Below the pieces are notes generated by a model that worked only from the letters and a program-made list of their open reading frames with translations, had not been told where the DNA came from and did not search any database. The position numbers and the translations under genes are program-made. A stretch of 64,000 nucleotides of DNA from Datnioides undecimradiatus. Its lineage: Eukaryota > Chordata > Actinopteri > Lobotiformes > Datnioididae. Positions 46,774 through 60,500 of this stretch are shown one piece after another. The stretch is from positions 4,588,001 to 4,652,000 of the forward strand of contig WARS01000052.1 of assembly GCA_008933995.1 (NCBI GenBank). Reading direction: 5' to 3'. How positions within the stretch are numbered: position 1 is the first letter of the stretch; every line of letters starts with the position of its first letter.

Positions 46774-48539
46774 TGGGCAGAAAGCCTGGTCTCCGCCAGT
46801 AAAAGACAAACAGAGCGAAGGCATGTGAGCAGAAAGACTGGCAAATACAGAGCGCCATAGATCAATAGCTGGCCAAACACAGGCAGTTGTTCGAGCTCAG
46901 CTCAATCCACAGATACGTCAGGGGTGGATTTTTAGCTCTAGCAGAAAAAAAAAAGATGTTAGAAAAATTAAGCATCTTACAGCTATGTTTTCATGACAGG
47001 ATATGAAATACATTACAAACTGGACACACGTTGCATACTCAGGTTCATTACTCATACTCCTCAACAAGGAAAGAGACCTTCCTCTGGTTCCAGTGTATTT
47101 ATTTTCTTTATGCTGCTCTGAGGTGAGGATATTTGGCCCAACTTTGTATAAGAAGGTAGGAGGGGGGCTTTTGAGGGCTTCATACTATTCAGCAGGTGTC
47201 TTCACTGTTCTAAATCAATTACCTCTAGCCAGTCAGTGCTTAGATTATGGGGGTATTGTAAATCAGCTTGGTGTCAGGCCAGATTAGTGACTGTAACGGG
47301 CTGGGACTGAAGTACTTTGGCCAGCAGGGACCTTCCAGAGGCCTACATGAGAACCAAGCTGTGGCCTCTGTGCTCAGTGACAGTGCAGCAACTCTGGTAA
47401 TTGTTTACCACAATACTTTGGTAAGGTTGAGCTATATGAGGATGTAGACTGTGAGACTGACAGAGAATTACCTCCACCCTTCCCACCCCTTTTGTGTGCT
47501 TAGTCACTGGAGAAAATGCAAATCATCAAGTAGAACTGCTTTTAGACAATATTGGTTTTTCAGGATTGTTTTTCATCGGTGTGATCAAATATTTTTGATT
47601 TTAAGGGCGTTTAATTCGCCAGATTAGCAAAAACAGTTTTATGTAGGAGTTGTACACCCCTGTTTATCCACAGAAATTGGAATTTCACACAAGCAAAATT
47701 AATATTGTTTGGAAGGATTAGCTAGACTGCTACTGCTGGCTAACAATCAGAAGTAGTGGTCATTTACTTGCTCGTGGGCACTGGGCGGATGGTCCATGCT
47801 TGTCCGACCACAGGCATGAAAGCAGCCTCTTATCTCTCCACGTCATTTTATGCAGATCTAACTTTGAGGATGTGTAATGTCAGCAGAAAGACGCTACCAC
47901 TAAACACAGAGTAGAGGATGTGCATTGTCGCTGGACTTTTCCATTTATGACACAAGAATGCCCAAAGGTTTTCCTTACTGTATTGAGTTCGTTTTCAGTC
48001 AGTGCTTAAACTCCAGTATATTGACACAGTGGTTTTATTATTTCACCTTGACAGAGCATGTAAACGACACAGCGGAAACAATCCCCTGTGGTCCGAGGTA
48101 CAGACCAAACCAAACCCAGTGTTGACACAGGGAAGGGTTAGACTAACTCAGGGAAGGCTGGGAGAGACACTTCCTATATAATCAAGCGTTTGTGGTGGGG
48201 AAACAGAAACGGTGTCTGGAGCAAAGCATACGGTTCTATTTACAAACGAGGACCCCTTGATGAGAAATGTGTTTGGAGAAATCTAAAAGGCATACAAACA
48301 TATGCTATTCTGAGATCTACCCCGACACAAAAGAAAAGGTACACAAAGAAAAGCCAGGACTCGTGGTCTACCTGGAACAGTTAAGACCTAACAGATTTAA
48401 CATGGGTTAGTTGCCATTTCAAATGTGGAAAAAAGAGGATCCCCAAGTCCTAATCCAACTCCTCTCCTGCCTTCAATTACAGACGGCTATCCTCTCAGCT
48501 GCTGTCTAACTAGTGAAAAGAGGCAGATTCTAATAAGCC

Positions 48540-48646
48540 GTTCTGTCTTTCTGTCAGTCTGTGTTTCTCTCCATCCCCCTGTTTCCTCCTCCTCTCTCTC
48601 CCTCCCTGGCCACGTCTCCTTCTCTGTCTCTTTCTCCCTGTCTGAG
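48540..48646 (+). repeat. pyrimidine-rich (CTGT/CTCC) tract
   Basis: About 100 bases of C/T-rich sequence with scattered G, including CTCTCTCCCTCC. Confidence 0.8.
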
Positions 48647-51600
48647 CCATGAACCAGTCTGTTGGAGCAGATGGAACCATATATCCCCATTGCTCTCCGG
48701 AGGCCTGAGGATTTAAAATGTAAAAGAGATGAGTGTGGAATAGGCAGGGAGCAGTCGGTAAAGGGCAGGAGAAGCAGGGACTCTTAGACCATGTTCATCA
48801 AACAAGAACAGTGTTCCTAAAAAATGTGACTGTGCTACAGGGCAATAAAAAAAACATGTAGACCCTAAACTCACTGTTCTTACCACCTGTCTCATCCAAC
48901 AATTTGTCCCATGTGATATAAACTGTATTTCTATTGGTAACAGATTTTCTTCTGTAAATAGAAAATGAATGTGATCATCTTTTAATCACTGTAGGTCCTT
49001 TATTAAGAAACAATTTGACATCAAGTCCCTAAAGTGTGGCTTCATCCCATGCTTGTACCAACTGCTACCAACTGGCTTGGTGGCTATGACTCCTTAAACT
49101 AAACAATGTAAATAGGTAGATATTGTTTATTTTAAGACTTTGACCTAACCTGAAAGAACTTTTAAATTGAATACACCAAACTAGATCTCGAAGGCTTCTT
49201 TCCACAAACAAAGGTAAATAAATTAATGAGATCAGGTATTAGTTACTCTAAAGGTTTTCTCTGCAAGCACAGCATGGCCAGAAATGTGGAGTCAGACCTG
49301 CCTTCCTTCACACCTCACCTCAGACCACCTTTCAGGTAATGAGGAAGTATCTGGACGCTGTATCTGTCGTCTGGGAGAAGATTCTGCTTCGTCCTCCATC
49401 TCTGGGTGGCAGGTTGACAGACAGGAAGAGTGAAGAACAACAGGCAGACGAGGTCGTGAGCAGTACAATCGATTGCCAGCTGACTAGCAAGGTCCATTAT
49501 ACTGACAGGCCAGAGCCACAACACGACGACCTGCGCTCCACAAACGTCCTCATTACTACCTATGAATCTCTCACTGGGACCAATCTCTCTCGCGCTCTTT
49601 CCTTCTTGCTCTCGCTTGCTTCTCTACAGTACATCTCCCTGAGCAAAGCATACAGCCGAATTTCACACTGTCAGTCTGATGGAAGTGTTTTAAAAGAGGG
49701 AAAAGCCACACCTAAGCCTCTGCACTTAGCTTCATGCACTGGGCAAGCAATGGATACAGAACAAAGACGACATGGGGTAATACACTGTTCTTCAGAGCAA
49801 TGTTCTTGAGAAAAATGCAGCCTAAGTGTTCGTTTAAGCCTGTGCAATCTTTAAGAAATTTGAACTGTCTGCGAGGGAAAACTTCTACCACATTACACAC
49901 TTCTCTTTCAGCTATACTATCTGCTCCTTATACCTTATACCCCCACCACCCCTCTAGTTATTCTGAATCCTTAGTCCTTGGAAGACTTATTTATACTCTC
50001 TCCCCTACCCCACCCCTCTCTCCCTCGCAGTACAGCTGCAGATAGGATTTACCTGCAGCTGAGACAGCCTCCAGACTATCAATTACCACCAGTGTAGAGT
50101 CACTGTTCTGCAGCTCGGCTAACAAGACATTCACACACCGCACGTGCACGCGGTGTGCATGTGCACACACACGCAGATCTCTTGGACACATCCAGTTAGA
50201 GAAATTCTGGTGAGCCAAAGGATTTCACTGACTAATCAAATAGTTTGGTGAAAAACTACTTCTTAAAAAAAATAGAGACACTGTGCGGATTCATCCAATC
50301 AAGCAAACTGGTATTTAGATCAAGAGCTCCATTAAGACAAGGAGAAATTAAAAGTAAAGATGGCAGATATGCTATCCTCAGACAACAAATCAGTGCCATT
50401 TGTGGAAAAATCAGTATAACAGTATAAAAAAGTCAAGATCACAATCACATGTTGCAAAATAAATTAAGGAAACTAAATAACTAGTGCTATGACTAACCTT
50501 TGGACTCATTAATAAATATATATGTTGTTCAAGGATGTGTGGGCAAATGTGTGCATTAGCAAATCATTAAAAAAGTCAAAAACAAGAAAAAAATAATAAC
50601 ATACCCAAAGACGCAAAACTTTGAGCGCTCACTGCAGCCCATTTGTATAGTTGTGATGTCTGACTGGTCTATGCTGAAAACAGAGATCTCACCAAATTCT
50701 TCCTGACATGTCATCTCACTCTCTGACAACGATTGGACTGAACACCAGGCCATTACACATACAGGAAGACATGCAGGGACAGGACCTGTCACTCACCCCA
50801 TCCGATCCACCCTGACACCTAAAGTGCCTCTGTCAGGTCAACAAATGAAAAGCCATCACAGCCAATGCTGCAGTCATCAAGCTGAAGTCATTCCATAGAC
50901 TGGTTAAATGCTATCTTGCCAGGTTCTGTTAAACATGGTTGAGCTTGTTTGGGCTCAAGGCGTCAGTTTTGATTCCAGGGCTTAGTGGTTTGTTGATGTC
51001 CCATCACAGGAGGTGAACAACCTTCCAGGAAACAGAACTTATGCAGGGGGCATAGGCTAACACACCCCAATAAAACTCTTATTAGGGCCACAGCCTGCAA
51101 TCTAGCAATGCTTGGTCATGTAGTCAGTCCTTACAGCGTGGTGTAAGCCTGTGAAGAAGGATCTGAGGAACTGAATTCCTTTTAAGTGAGCCATCGTGTC
51201 TATCCGTGGCAGTAGCACAGTGATCATTAGGATAACATATTCGGGTCAAAAAGCTAATGAATGTGCATTAACAATGGGCTGTATGGAGACTGTATGAACA
51301 CTATGGCAGACGTTCACAGCTCACCATCAAACTGTTAAAACCACTGACCTCATAAGACACTGAGCAAGGGGGACTTTTTTCATGCGCTGACCAACATGTG
51401 CAAAAATGTACAATGCATTATTTACCTCATACTTGAAATTAGACTGTCTAACCAACAAGCTTTAAGGCATTTCCATGGTTTAAATGTTCATCTTGGCACT
51501 TAAGTTGAGTTTTGAGGCATGACATGCAAAGGGGCTTTCCTATGAACTGTAAAGAACTGGTTATCCCACTATCTCCCCTTCCCTCAACCAGTCCTCTTGT

Positions 51601-54600
51601 CTGACTGTCAGCCCAGGCAGCCAAGTCTCCCATGTTTACTAATGTAGAAGCAACCCCTTTATCAGGGAAGAGATTTGTAGGGAAGAGGCAAGGGATTAGC
51701 CATCAAATTACCAGGCAGACAGCATCCTTGCTCCAGGGTTGTGAGGCGGTAATCTCTGAGGCTGAAGGGGGAGATCCAGATAAAGGTTTGGGATTGGTGC
51801 TGTGGAACTCCAAACTCAAAACAGTGCATAAGTAAAACATGAAAGTTTCGAGGGAGCTATTTTTCTGAGTAGGCCCCCCCTTTCTTTTTTGTGGTTGCTA
51901 CTTTTTAGGACCAGATCACATTCAACTCTTTGTCTCATGTTGTTGGGCAATGTGGTATTATTACATAGCCCAACACCCAACGGTGCAAGACTTTTGATAG
52001 GTGAAAGCGCTCAAACAGGAATGCTGTAGCTAGGCAGGACTAGTGGAATTAGATTTCAGTGGCCTTGTCCATGGTTCTTACATTGTCACCCCGCTGCCCT
52101 CTTTTAAACAAGCAGTGCTCTCCTCAGAGAATACCCCCTGGACACAGGAATGTTTCATCAACGCCTCAGCCCCCAGCATCCTTACAGGGCCACAGTGGGC
52201 CAACACGCAGTGCACAGGCAGGCTATAAATAAGTCAGGTATTATAATGAAACCAAATGAATCTCCATCCATCTTCCCAAAACAAGCCAGGGACCTCAGAG
52301 TTGGGCAGGAAGAAGAGTTACAGCCTGCGTTTGAGAATGAACCACAACATGCGCAAAAGCCAAACATTATGCTGATGTTGAATAAAAGATGCAACACCAT
52401 TGCCATACCCTCCCATGCTTGTGTGAGTATGTCCAAGCCTGTGTATTGGTAACCAACACTGTGACTTATTATTCCATTATATGACATCTTATTGATAGTG
52501 AGGGGCCAGACCTACTCGCAGCTATTTGAGATCAGCAGCAGTGGACTGTTGAAAAATAAGTCATAACTTTGGAGGAAGTGACAGGAGGGCTGATAAAGTA
52601 ATCAAGTAGAATGTCGAGTCTAAGCCAGGCATTTGAAGAAATTGGGAAGCTGAGCAAACAAGGGGGGTAGAGGAGGCAGAGGGATAAATCAGCCACATGA
52701 CTGTACTCCTAGAACCAAGCACCAAATAAATCAAGCCTACATTCAATTTTATTTGCTTTACTGCAGTTTAGCATCACAGTTATCCCCTCAAACTCAAGAC
52801 CAAGGTAAAGCTGCGACCTTTAACTCCATTTAATGGAAGTCCACAAGCAACCACTCTGACCTTGTCCCTCTGCTGAAAGAACTATACTGAATATATAAGC
52901 TATTAGGGGCGTATCATAGAGTAATTCAGGAATATAGCATTAAGGAAATAAACAGTATCGTGCAATAGAGCAACAACAGTAATCCCTGGTCTTCTCCTAT
53001 TTTCAGAAAATAGCTTAATGCATGGCAAAATTCATGTTTGCCATGGCCACTGGATGTCAATAAACATGCATTGCTGCACATTTCGCATACACAATCGTTG
53101 TCATAAATACATAGTACAAAAAATGCAGCTGCCCCTGAAAATGCGGGCTGTTTCAATCAATGTGGACGCGTAATGGGATGATGTGGAACTGAAATGAGTT
53201 TTGTGCAAGGAGGGAAATGTCCTCTCTGACAAAGCGGATTTGTGTTCCCATTGAGAAACCCATGGTTGTAATGCATAGAGTTAAGGTTTAAATCATAGGG
53301 TGTGGGGCTATGAGCACAAAACAGACCTCTGGTGGCTGGTGATAACTGGGCATAAAATGTAGATAGATACATTTAAAATGCAGAGTAAAACACACTGCGT
53401 GAAAAGTGGACCAGTAAAGGGGACTGAAGGTGAGAAAAGTGCTGAATGTGATCCAAGCGGGAGTCACTATAAAGAAACAATGAGTTAAAACTACACTTCC
53501 TCACATGCAGTCCTCTTTTTGGACAACAATAACATCAACTTCTCTAAAATAAATCTGTCCATTTATTTGGAAATGATCTGAATGAGTGTTACCGAGTAGT
53601 TAGGGAACCTGTGTACACGTCAGAGCATCGACACAGACAGAGTTCAATCAAATGAGCTCTCCACTTGGGGCAGCTAAGGAAAAGCGTTCTTGTCAAAACA
53701 CTGGTGAATTTAGTGATAAAGAAGGTCTTTTTTTCTAAACCTTCTCCTCAGCACCCGTCACACTGAATGAGCAACTGTCTGAAAGAAAGACGTGTCACAA
53801 CTGAGACCAAAAAGTGACTATCAACTCAGCCAGCGCATCACACAGGCAGTGCCCGCTGATTGACATTGCACATTACGCAAGACACTGCTGGCACACTCAC
53901 CCCTCGCTGCATAAACATCTTATTTAGTGCAGATCAGAGGACTGACAATTAGGCCTTGTCATCATAAAACAACCATGCATGACCTTGTCGCCATCAGGCA
54001 ACACTTCCTGGCACAGAAAACAAATGACAAACTTTTCTCTGCTGGCATTTTCAAGTTTGAGACCTAATCAAAAATAAGTCTGTGCCTCCGCTACAGGATC
54101 AAAGCTTTGAACTTTAATAACCCAACAAAAGCGAGTAGGTGTTCTGTCTCCTTACAGTATGCGTCATAGACAAAGGCCTGGCTTCACTGACACAATTGCA
54201 TTCACAGACATTGATCTGTGATTGTAAGCAACCTCTTTCATGTCCCAACTGGGACTAGAGTGGCTAAGCAGATCCATCATGCGTTAACAGACCATTAAAC
54301 ATCAACCAATTCACAGATGATGAGAAATCAAGTCCTATGGAAAAATCCATATGCTCAGCCCATAATTACTTTTGAGGAATCCGATGGGGAGAGAGATTGA
54401 GTGATTGACTGCTGCAAACAGAGTAATGCATTCAAAAGGAAAAACAACGGATGAAACAGCCATTTAAGTGATGGATATTTTTGTGTGCTTAGTCATGAAA
54501 GTTAATAAGGAGTATGTAAGTGACTATAGTAATTTCCTCAGGTCACTTCGAAGACATCACTTCATGTTTCTCTGTAACACTACTGGTGACAAAGTGACTG

Positions 54601-57030
54601 AAGCACAGTCGTAAACGTGGAATGAAGGGTCAGGGGTCTGTGTGTCGGAGGTGAAGGAGGACGACCTACAGGTCATCTGATGAAGGGAGGGATTGGCTCT
54701 GTATTAACAGATTATGATGGCTGACAGTTTTCTGCCTTGTTTGTTCATGCTACTGAGTAGCTGAAGCGTCCAGGTTGAGTTTCATCTCAAGGTCATCATT
54801 TAATCAAGTCTGGGTTACCACTCCAAGTCATGACTAACGGGGGAGTTGTATAGTGATGGTTGTACTCCTGAATCATTAACTAAAAAGGGAAAATATAAAC
54901 AATAAATAAATAAAAAGCAAGCTGAGCATGGTACAACTAAGAAAGAAAACACCCAAGTTCCCTTTGCAGTGAGTCAGACCCGTGGGGAAGTCTAGCCCTT
55001 TCAAAGGCCAAACAAAACGAGACAGACATGTTGTCTACACTACGTTCTTTGAAAGCTTAAGACAGCTTTAACGGAAAAGAGCAAATTGCAAAAAGGATAT
55101 TTTTCACACTGACAACAGCTCCTTGTATTGAGCAACAAAGTTTTTGTGCAACAACTGCCACATTTATTGTGACCAAGAACAAGATGAACGTTTCTCATAC
55201 AAGCGCATAAAAGTTTTATGTTGTAATAAAGAAAGAACCTAAAGATTTAAGGCATAATTACAGTTGAAGGGGACATTTAGAGCTGGTTATTTTTTGTTGA
55301 AATGAACATACAAAGGTCCAAAAAAGTTTTTCTGCGTCTTCAGTCTTTCCCAAATTGTCTTTCAGCTTAGATGTAGCTGATAATCAAAGTAACAGAAAAA
55401 CATAAAACCTTTAAATCACACTTTAAGACACGTGTATTACAGGTTATACTTTGAAAGTTAGGCCCAAACATTTTCCAAAAATTACAATTTGTGACTTCCA
55501 AAAGATCTCCTCTAAAATTATCTGGGATTTCAAAGCCTTCCAGTGTCTCCCAACTGGAATTCTTGTCGCTGAAACTTAACCCTCCAGATTGCCCAGGGAG
55601 ATAAAGACAACTGGAAAAACAGGTTGTTTGGCCTCAGTGAAGGCCTAATGCAGTAGAACGGCAGGGTGCCTCACCTTAGCAGCGGTAGCTAGGGGACATT
55701 CTATGGCCCTTCTATTCAAAGTCCTCTGAATACGGAGGGGAGGGCTTGCACCAGACAGGGCAATTTGCCAGAGAGCCAGCCAATAGAGCTAAGCCAAGAC
55801 GAGGTTAAACTATTGTTTTGGCTTAACAAGCAAGAGTGAGCAAGGACAAAAGAAAAGGGGACAAAAGAATAGTAAGAAAATACCTGACCATTGAAGTGTA
55901 ACACATCAACTTATTTGGCTACTTTTATTACGAGAAGCAAGTTGAAAAAAGTGTATCCCGAGATGAAAAATAAGCAATCCCACAACAGAGATGTAGGGAC
56001 GAGCAATGTTCAGCGTCTAGAACGGCTCAGCCAGTTTAAAAAAAAAACAACATGTGCTTCACCTGTTTTGTTTTTTTTTTAAACTAAAATATTTTTATGG
56101 CTGACAAGGTACAACTCTAATGCTGCTGTGCAAAATTCACTTACCCATGCATGACAATTAGGTCCACTTATAAATAAATTCCCTTTATTCCTTATTCCAG
56201 ACAGAGAGTATACAAAATCCTAGAAGAGAAAATCCAGCAGTATCCACAAAAAGATTATCCCTGAATGATGTCTTGTGAAAAAGTGTGTGAGGGAAAGTCG
56301 TCTCCAGTTCCTGCTCAGTTATTCCATTCACAGCATTTCATTAAACCAGAGGAACTGGCTTTTGGCTCCCCAGCAATACGTTTCCAGCTGTGGCTGTAGA
56401 GCAATGTGGCTTGGGGAGAGATCCTTCTGAGGCAGAGCTTGTTCACACACTGAGTGGGTGCTCAGGGACTGCCTGGGAGAAGCCAAACCCACCATGTGAT
56501 GTCACTGGTGTCAGATTTCAGTTGGGAAGAGGGAGGAGGCTGCAGGGCCTTACCTTTTTGAACCTTGACCAATAAGAGGCAAATTTGCAGTGCACCTGCA
56601 TGTAGAAAAAAGGGTCTGAGGTAGGAGTACACGTGATGTTATGTATTTCTGCAGGCTAAGAGACGCCATTATGTCTTATCTATTGAAAAGCTTCCAGGGA
56701 GAGAATGTGACCTAATGGAGGCTCATACGCAGGCTTATCCTGAACTAGACTTAAACAGGCAGGCTATCTGGCATGTCTCAATATCACCAATTCTACTTTT
56801 AAATTGAAGGCCTGTATGTATATCAAAATCAAATCAGTTAGGGTTTAACCAAATGTGACCTTGAAAGAAAAAAGCCCATTCCCAGAGCACTGTGCCAATA
56901 CAATATGTCCAGTAACATATACTGTCGATAATGAAATTGTTTCAAAAAATAATTTGTCCCCCTCTCTGTTACTAAAAAAAGGAAGAAAATAAATATGCAA
57001 AATCCCCATTCTTAAATCAGGAAGGCGTTG

Positions 57031-57033
<3 letters not shown>

Positions 57034-57068
<35 letters not shown>

Positions 57069-57074
57069 CACGCA
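57034..57074. repeat. (CA)n microsatellite
   Basis: About 17 perfect CA units then imperfect TGCACGCA. Confidence 0.95.
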
Positions 57075-57462
57075 CAACTCCCAAACACACTGGTTCTCAC
57101 TCCCTCCGGTCAAACTCTGCTAGCCATGGAGCTAATCATCCACAACAGATGTTCAGAAATGTTCAGTTGGATTTATGACAGAGCTCAGAGGAACAGCCAA
57201 GTCAGCCTCTGGTGCTGTTTTTCTCTTCCGTCCTACAAGGACAAGGGATTGCACTGAGAGAGGATGTCAGCACAACCATTCTCTTCCCCAAAAATTCCCT
57301 CGCTCTCTGAGATTCACCATCCGAGACGACAGCGCCTTAATAGATCACAGAGCCTCAGGACCTTGGGGAGAGGTTTGCTCATTTATCCCAATAATACTGT
57401 GTGGACTGTAACTTGACTCATCCAGCAATGCTTCAACAATGTTTCGCCTACGACGTAATGAT

Positions 57463-57467
<5 letters not shown>

Positions 57468-57499
<32 letters not shown>
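57468..57499. repeat. (AT)n microsatellite
   Basis: About 16 perfect AT units; self-complementary and able to extrude a cruciform. Confidence 0.95.
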
Positions 57500-57500
<1 letters not shown>

Positions 57501-60500
57501 CAGTGCCACTGCTGACGCTGCAAGCTATGACCTAGTCCGAGACAAATGTTTTTAGATGAAGCCATACATACTACCATGTTGCGTTAACAATTAAATTATA
57601 CATTACAAACCATATCACGATATGTTAGTACTTTCTGAAAGGAAAAATAAACTTTAAGCACTGCCATAGAGTTGGCTAGTATAGTTCCTGTTAATCTAAA
57701 CAGGACAGTACAGCTGATATAGTACAGGACATAACTCAACATATTCAGCGTGAGGTTCCAAAAAGCGTGCATGAGGGTTTACACAAAGAGCAGCAATGTT
57801 GAATGTCTTCAAGGCTTCAACTCTGCTAAAGGAAATGGTGAACTGCAATGTGTTCTACATTTCTCTTTGTTGTTAACAATGGGAGACAGTCTGACTTTAC
57901 TGGAGGCTGCAGATCTGTGCATACAACAGACTCTTCAGCAAAGAAAGGAATTGTTTTATCTTTAACTTTGCTTCAAGTTTAGAATTGGGATTTGGGTCAT
58001 CTGATTAAAAAGTAATTCAGTTTGTACAGCCCGACATATAAATATATTTTAGCTGTTTGTGCTGCAATAATCATACTAATAAAAATGGGATTTCAAGTAT
58101 GCAAGACGGACGAAGACTCAAACTTACATCACAACATTCTGCAAAAAGGAGAACAACCAATCTGGACATTTTGGAAACCTCTCATTTCCTTACAAACTCA
58201 TGAAAGTTTGAGGAAACCTTCTGGAGAATAATTATTACACCCACACACCCCTGAGGAGAGGAGAAAAAGTATTTTTGTGGGTGTAAAGAGTCTGTGCCAA
58301 CTCAAATGTCACATTCATCTGAGATCAAATCGCTGAACAAATCACACAGTGGTAAAAGGTAGAAGTAAAGATTAGATTGGCTGATGGTCTTAACAGCAGA
58401 GTGGGAGAGAAAATTAATTGTGAGCTACAGTAATGTAGTGTAGCGTGTCAGTTGCACAACATGAGCCATTTAATCTCCAGCGTAATCTCATTTTAGTGCA
58501 ATGTAAAACTCAAAACACAGATGGACTCTAGCAGCGGCCCTCTATGCAAGATTAAAACTGTTGCCTCGAGTAAGGTTTTGTGGCTCAAGCAGTTTTAGGA
58601 CTTATCTTTTGCCCCACCCCCCCCAAAGGCTTGAATAGCGCTGCAAACACCCCCTACCACATCGGAGAATTTATAACATTGTGACAACCACCCATCCCCC
58701 ACTCATTTCATTAGACTGAAAAAAGGTTGACAACCTCTCTAATCTGAAGAAGCCAGCCTCTCCCAGACTTAAGCCAGTCTGCTAACACTACACACTTAAT
58801 AGATTTTTAGTGAAAGGGTGATTTTGAGAGATAAATGTTTGGGTTTTTCTGGCTTCTCAGGCATTTTTGGTGTGAGTTATTGCATCTACTAAATCTGTTT
58901 TGCAGCCTCTGGGTTATCTGCAGGTAAAGAACACCTGGATCAAGCCTGACACCTCAGCTCCTCACCGGTAACTCCAGTCATCTGATGGGAAACTGTGTGC
59001 TTGGTGCTGCAGAATGGGATGAATCACACTGGCCCTGGGCTTTATCAATAAAACTGTCTGCCCCATGTAACAAGTCTGCCAAAACATTTCAACAAGGTTC
59101 AGCTTCGAGGTAAGAAAATAATTTTTTGGTCTAAGGTCAAAAGAGCAGACATCGACTGAATAGCTGATGTGTATCATTATGAGTATCCTGTATTTTCTGC
59201 ACCTTTTAACACTGCAGTCTTCATTCTTTTAAACCTGCATCTCGACTTTTTATTAATTATTATCTAAAGAAGGACATTTTTGAAAAAAAAAAACCTTTTA
59301 ATGGCATCCACAACATAAATGTGCTTTATCTTCCCATTCAGGAGGGTCACCGGTAATTCTGGCTGCAAGCCAGCGAAAAATGCTGACCTGTGTCGTAAAC
59401 ACTGGGCTGTGAAAGTCAGTGTGCTGCTGCTGATGGGCTCTTAAGACTAGCACTATGTCATCATGTCCAGAAGCACAGCTGGGCAACACCTGTTATCTTA
59501 GAATTCCCAGCCCAATTCACAATTTACTGAGGCTTGACTTCTGCAATTGTCTGTTTGTAAGCGAATTTACCTCCAGAGTGCATTCGTAGTGGTGTCTATA
59601 TCACATATGTATATGGATTATATTCTAACTAACAAACATGGGTTATGAGTACTTGCAAATTATCAGTGTAACTGGAGTCCGTAATCTTGGACAAGATACG
59701 TTGCAGGCCCAGCGTAAGATACACAGGAAGCTTTGGGACAGCTTTATATTTGATTACATCTTATTATATGCCATTTTCTTCATGCTAGTCACCAAATGAT
59801 GTTTCCAATCCAACAATCAAGAGAATAAAAGAACCGTATTTGTGCAAAGCATAGATGCATAGTAATGTATCTCTGAGGCACACAAAAATGAATGGAAATG
59901 TCAAACATCGTGCGAGCATTGTACTTCTGCTCAACAGCCCAAACACCAAGGACACACTTTTGGCCCTGAATTTTTCTCAGGACTGACTGCAGATAACACC
60001 GGCTCCAGTGTTGAGAGGGAAGGTGATGGCACATGGCGACAGGAGGTGTGAAAAAGACAAGGGCAGTGGGAAGCAGAGCACATAAAAACACAGATAAGAT
60101 TGGCTTCACTGTGCTGACCTTCAGCGAGTGCCTGCGTGTGTACGTGCGTCTACAGACGTGTCTGTGTGTGTAAAGCATGTGAATTTGTGCATGTGTCCCC
60201 TGGCCTAAGTATCTACACACGTCCATAGAAATGGGTGGGCCCACATGCCTACATTGACTTGTAAGTTACAGACAAAATGAGAATACTGAAAAAAGAAATA
60301 AGGCTAAGACAGGATGGGTAGAACCGATTGAGGAAGGCACTTATTCTCCTGCTACTCATTGAAAACCAAAAACAACGACCGCTCTCCATTACACTCAGCT
60401 GCTGACAACTGGCGGGGCATGCTCTCTAAGGGGAACAGCAGAGCGTGCCACCGAATGCATGAGACAAATCATTTTTATCTGGGACCCTGGCGGGTATTGA

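Noticed and set aside
49339-49809. 156-codon plus-strand ORF, the longest in the window
   Set aside because: No recognised domain, low-complexity serine/leucine-rich interior, and no splice or promoter context; consistent with chance in a 64 kb window.
50053-50120. Minus-strand exon-like segment (open frame followed by GTAAAT after GCTGCAG)
   Set aside because: The donor is fair and TTGTTAG could be an acceptor, but there is no homology to PTPRF or any known family. A noncoding first exon is possible but unsupported.
59789-60244. 151-codon minus-strand ORF
   Set aside because: Cys/His-rich without recognisable spacing or family. Considered a chance frame.
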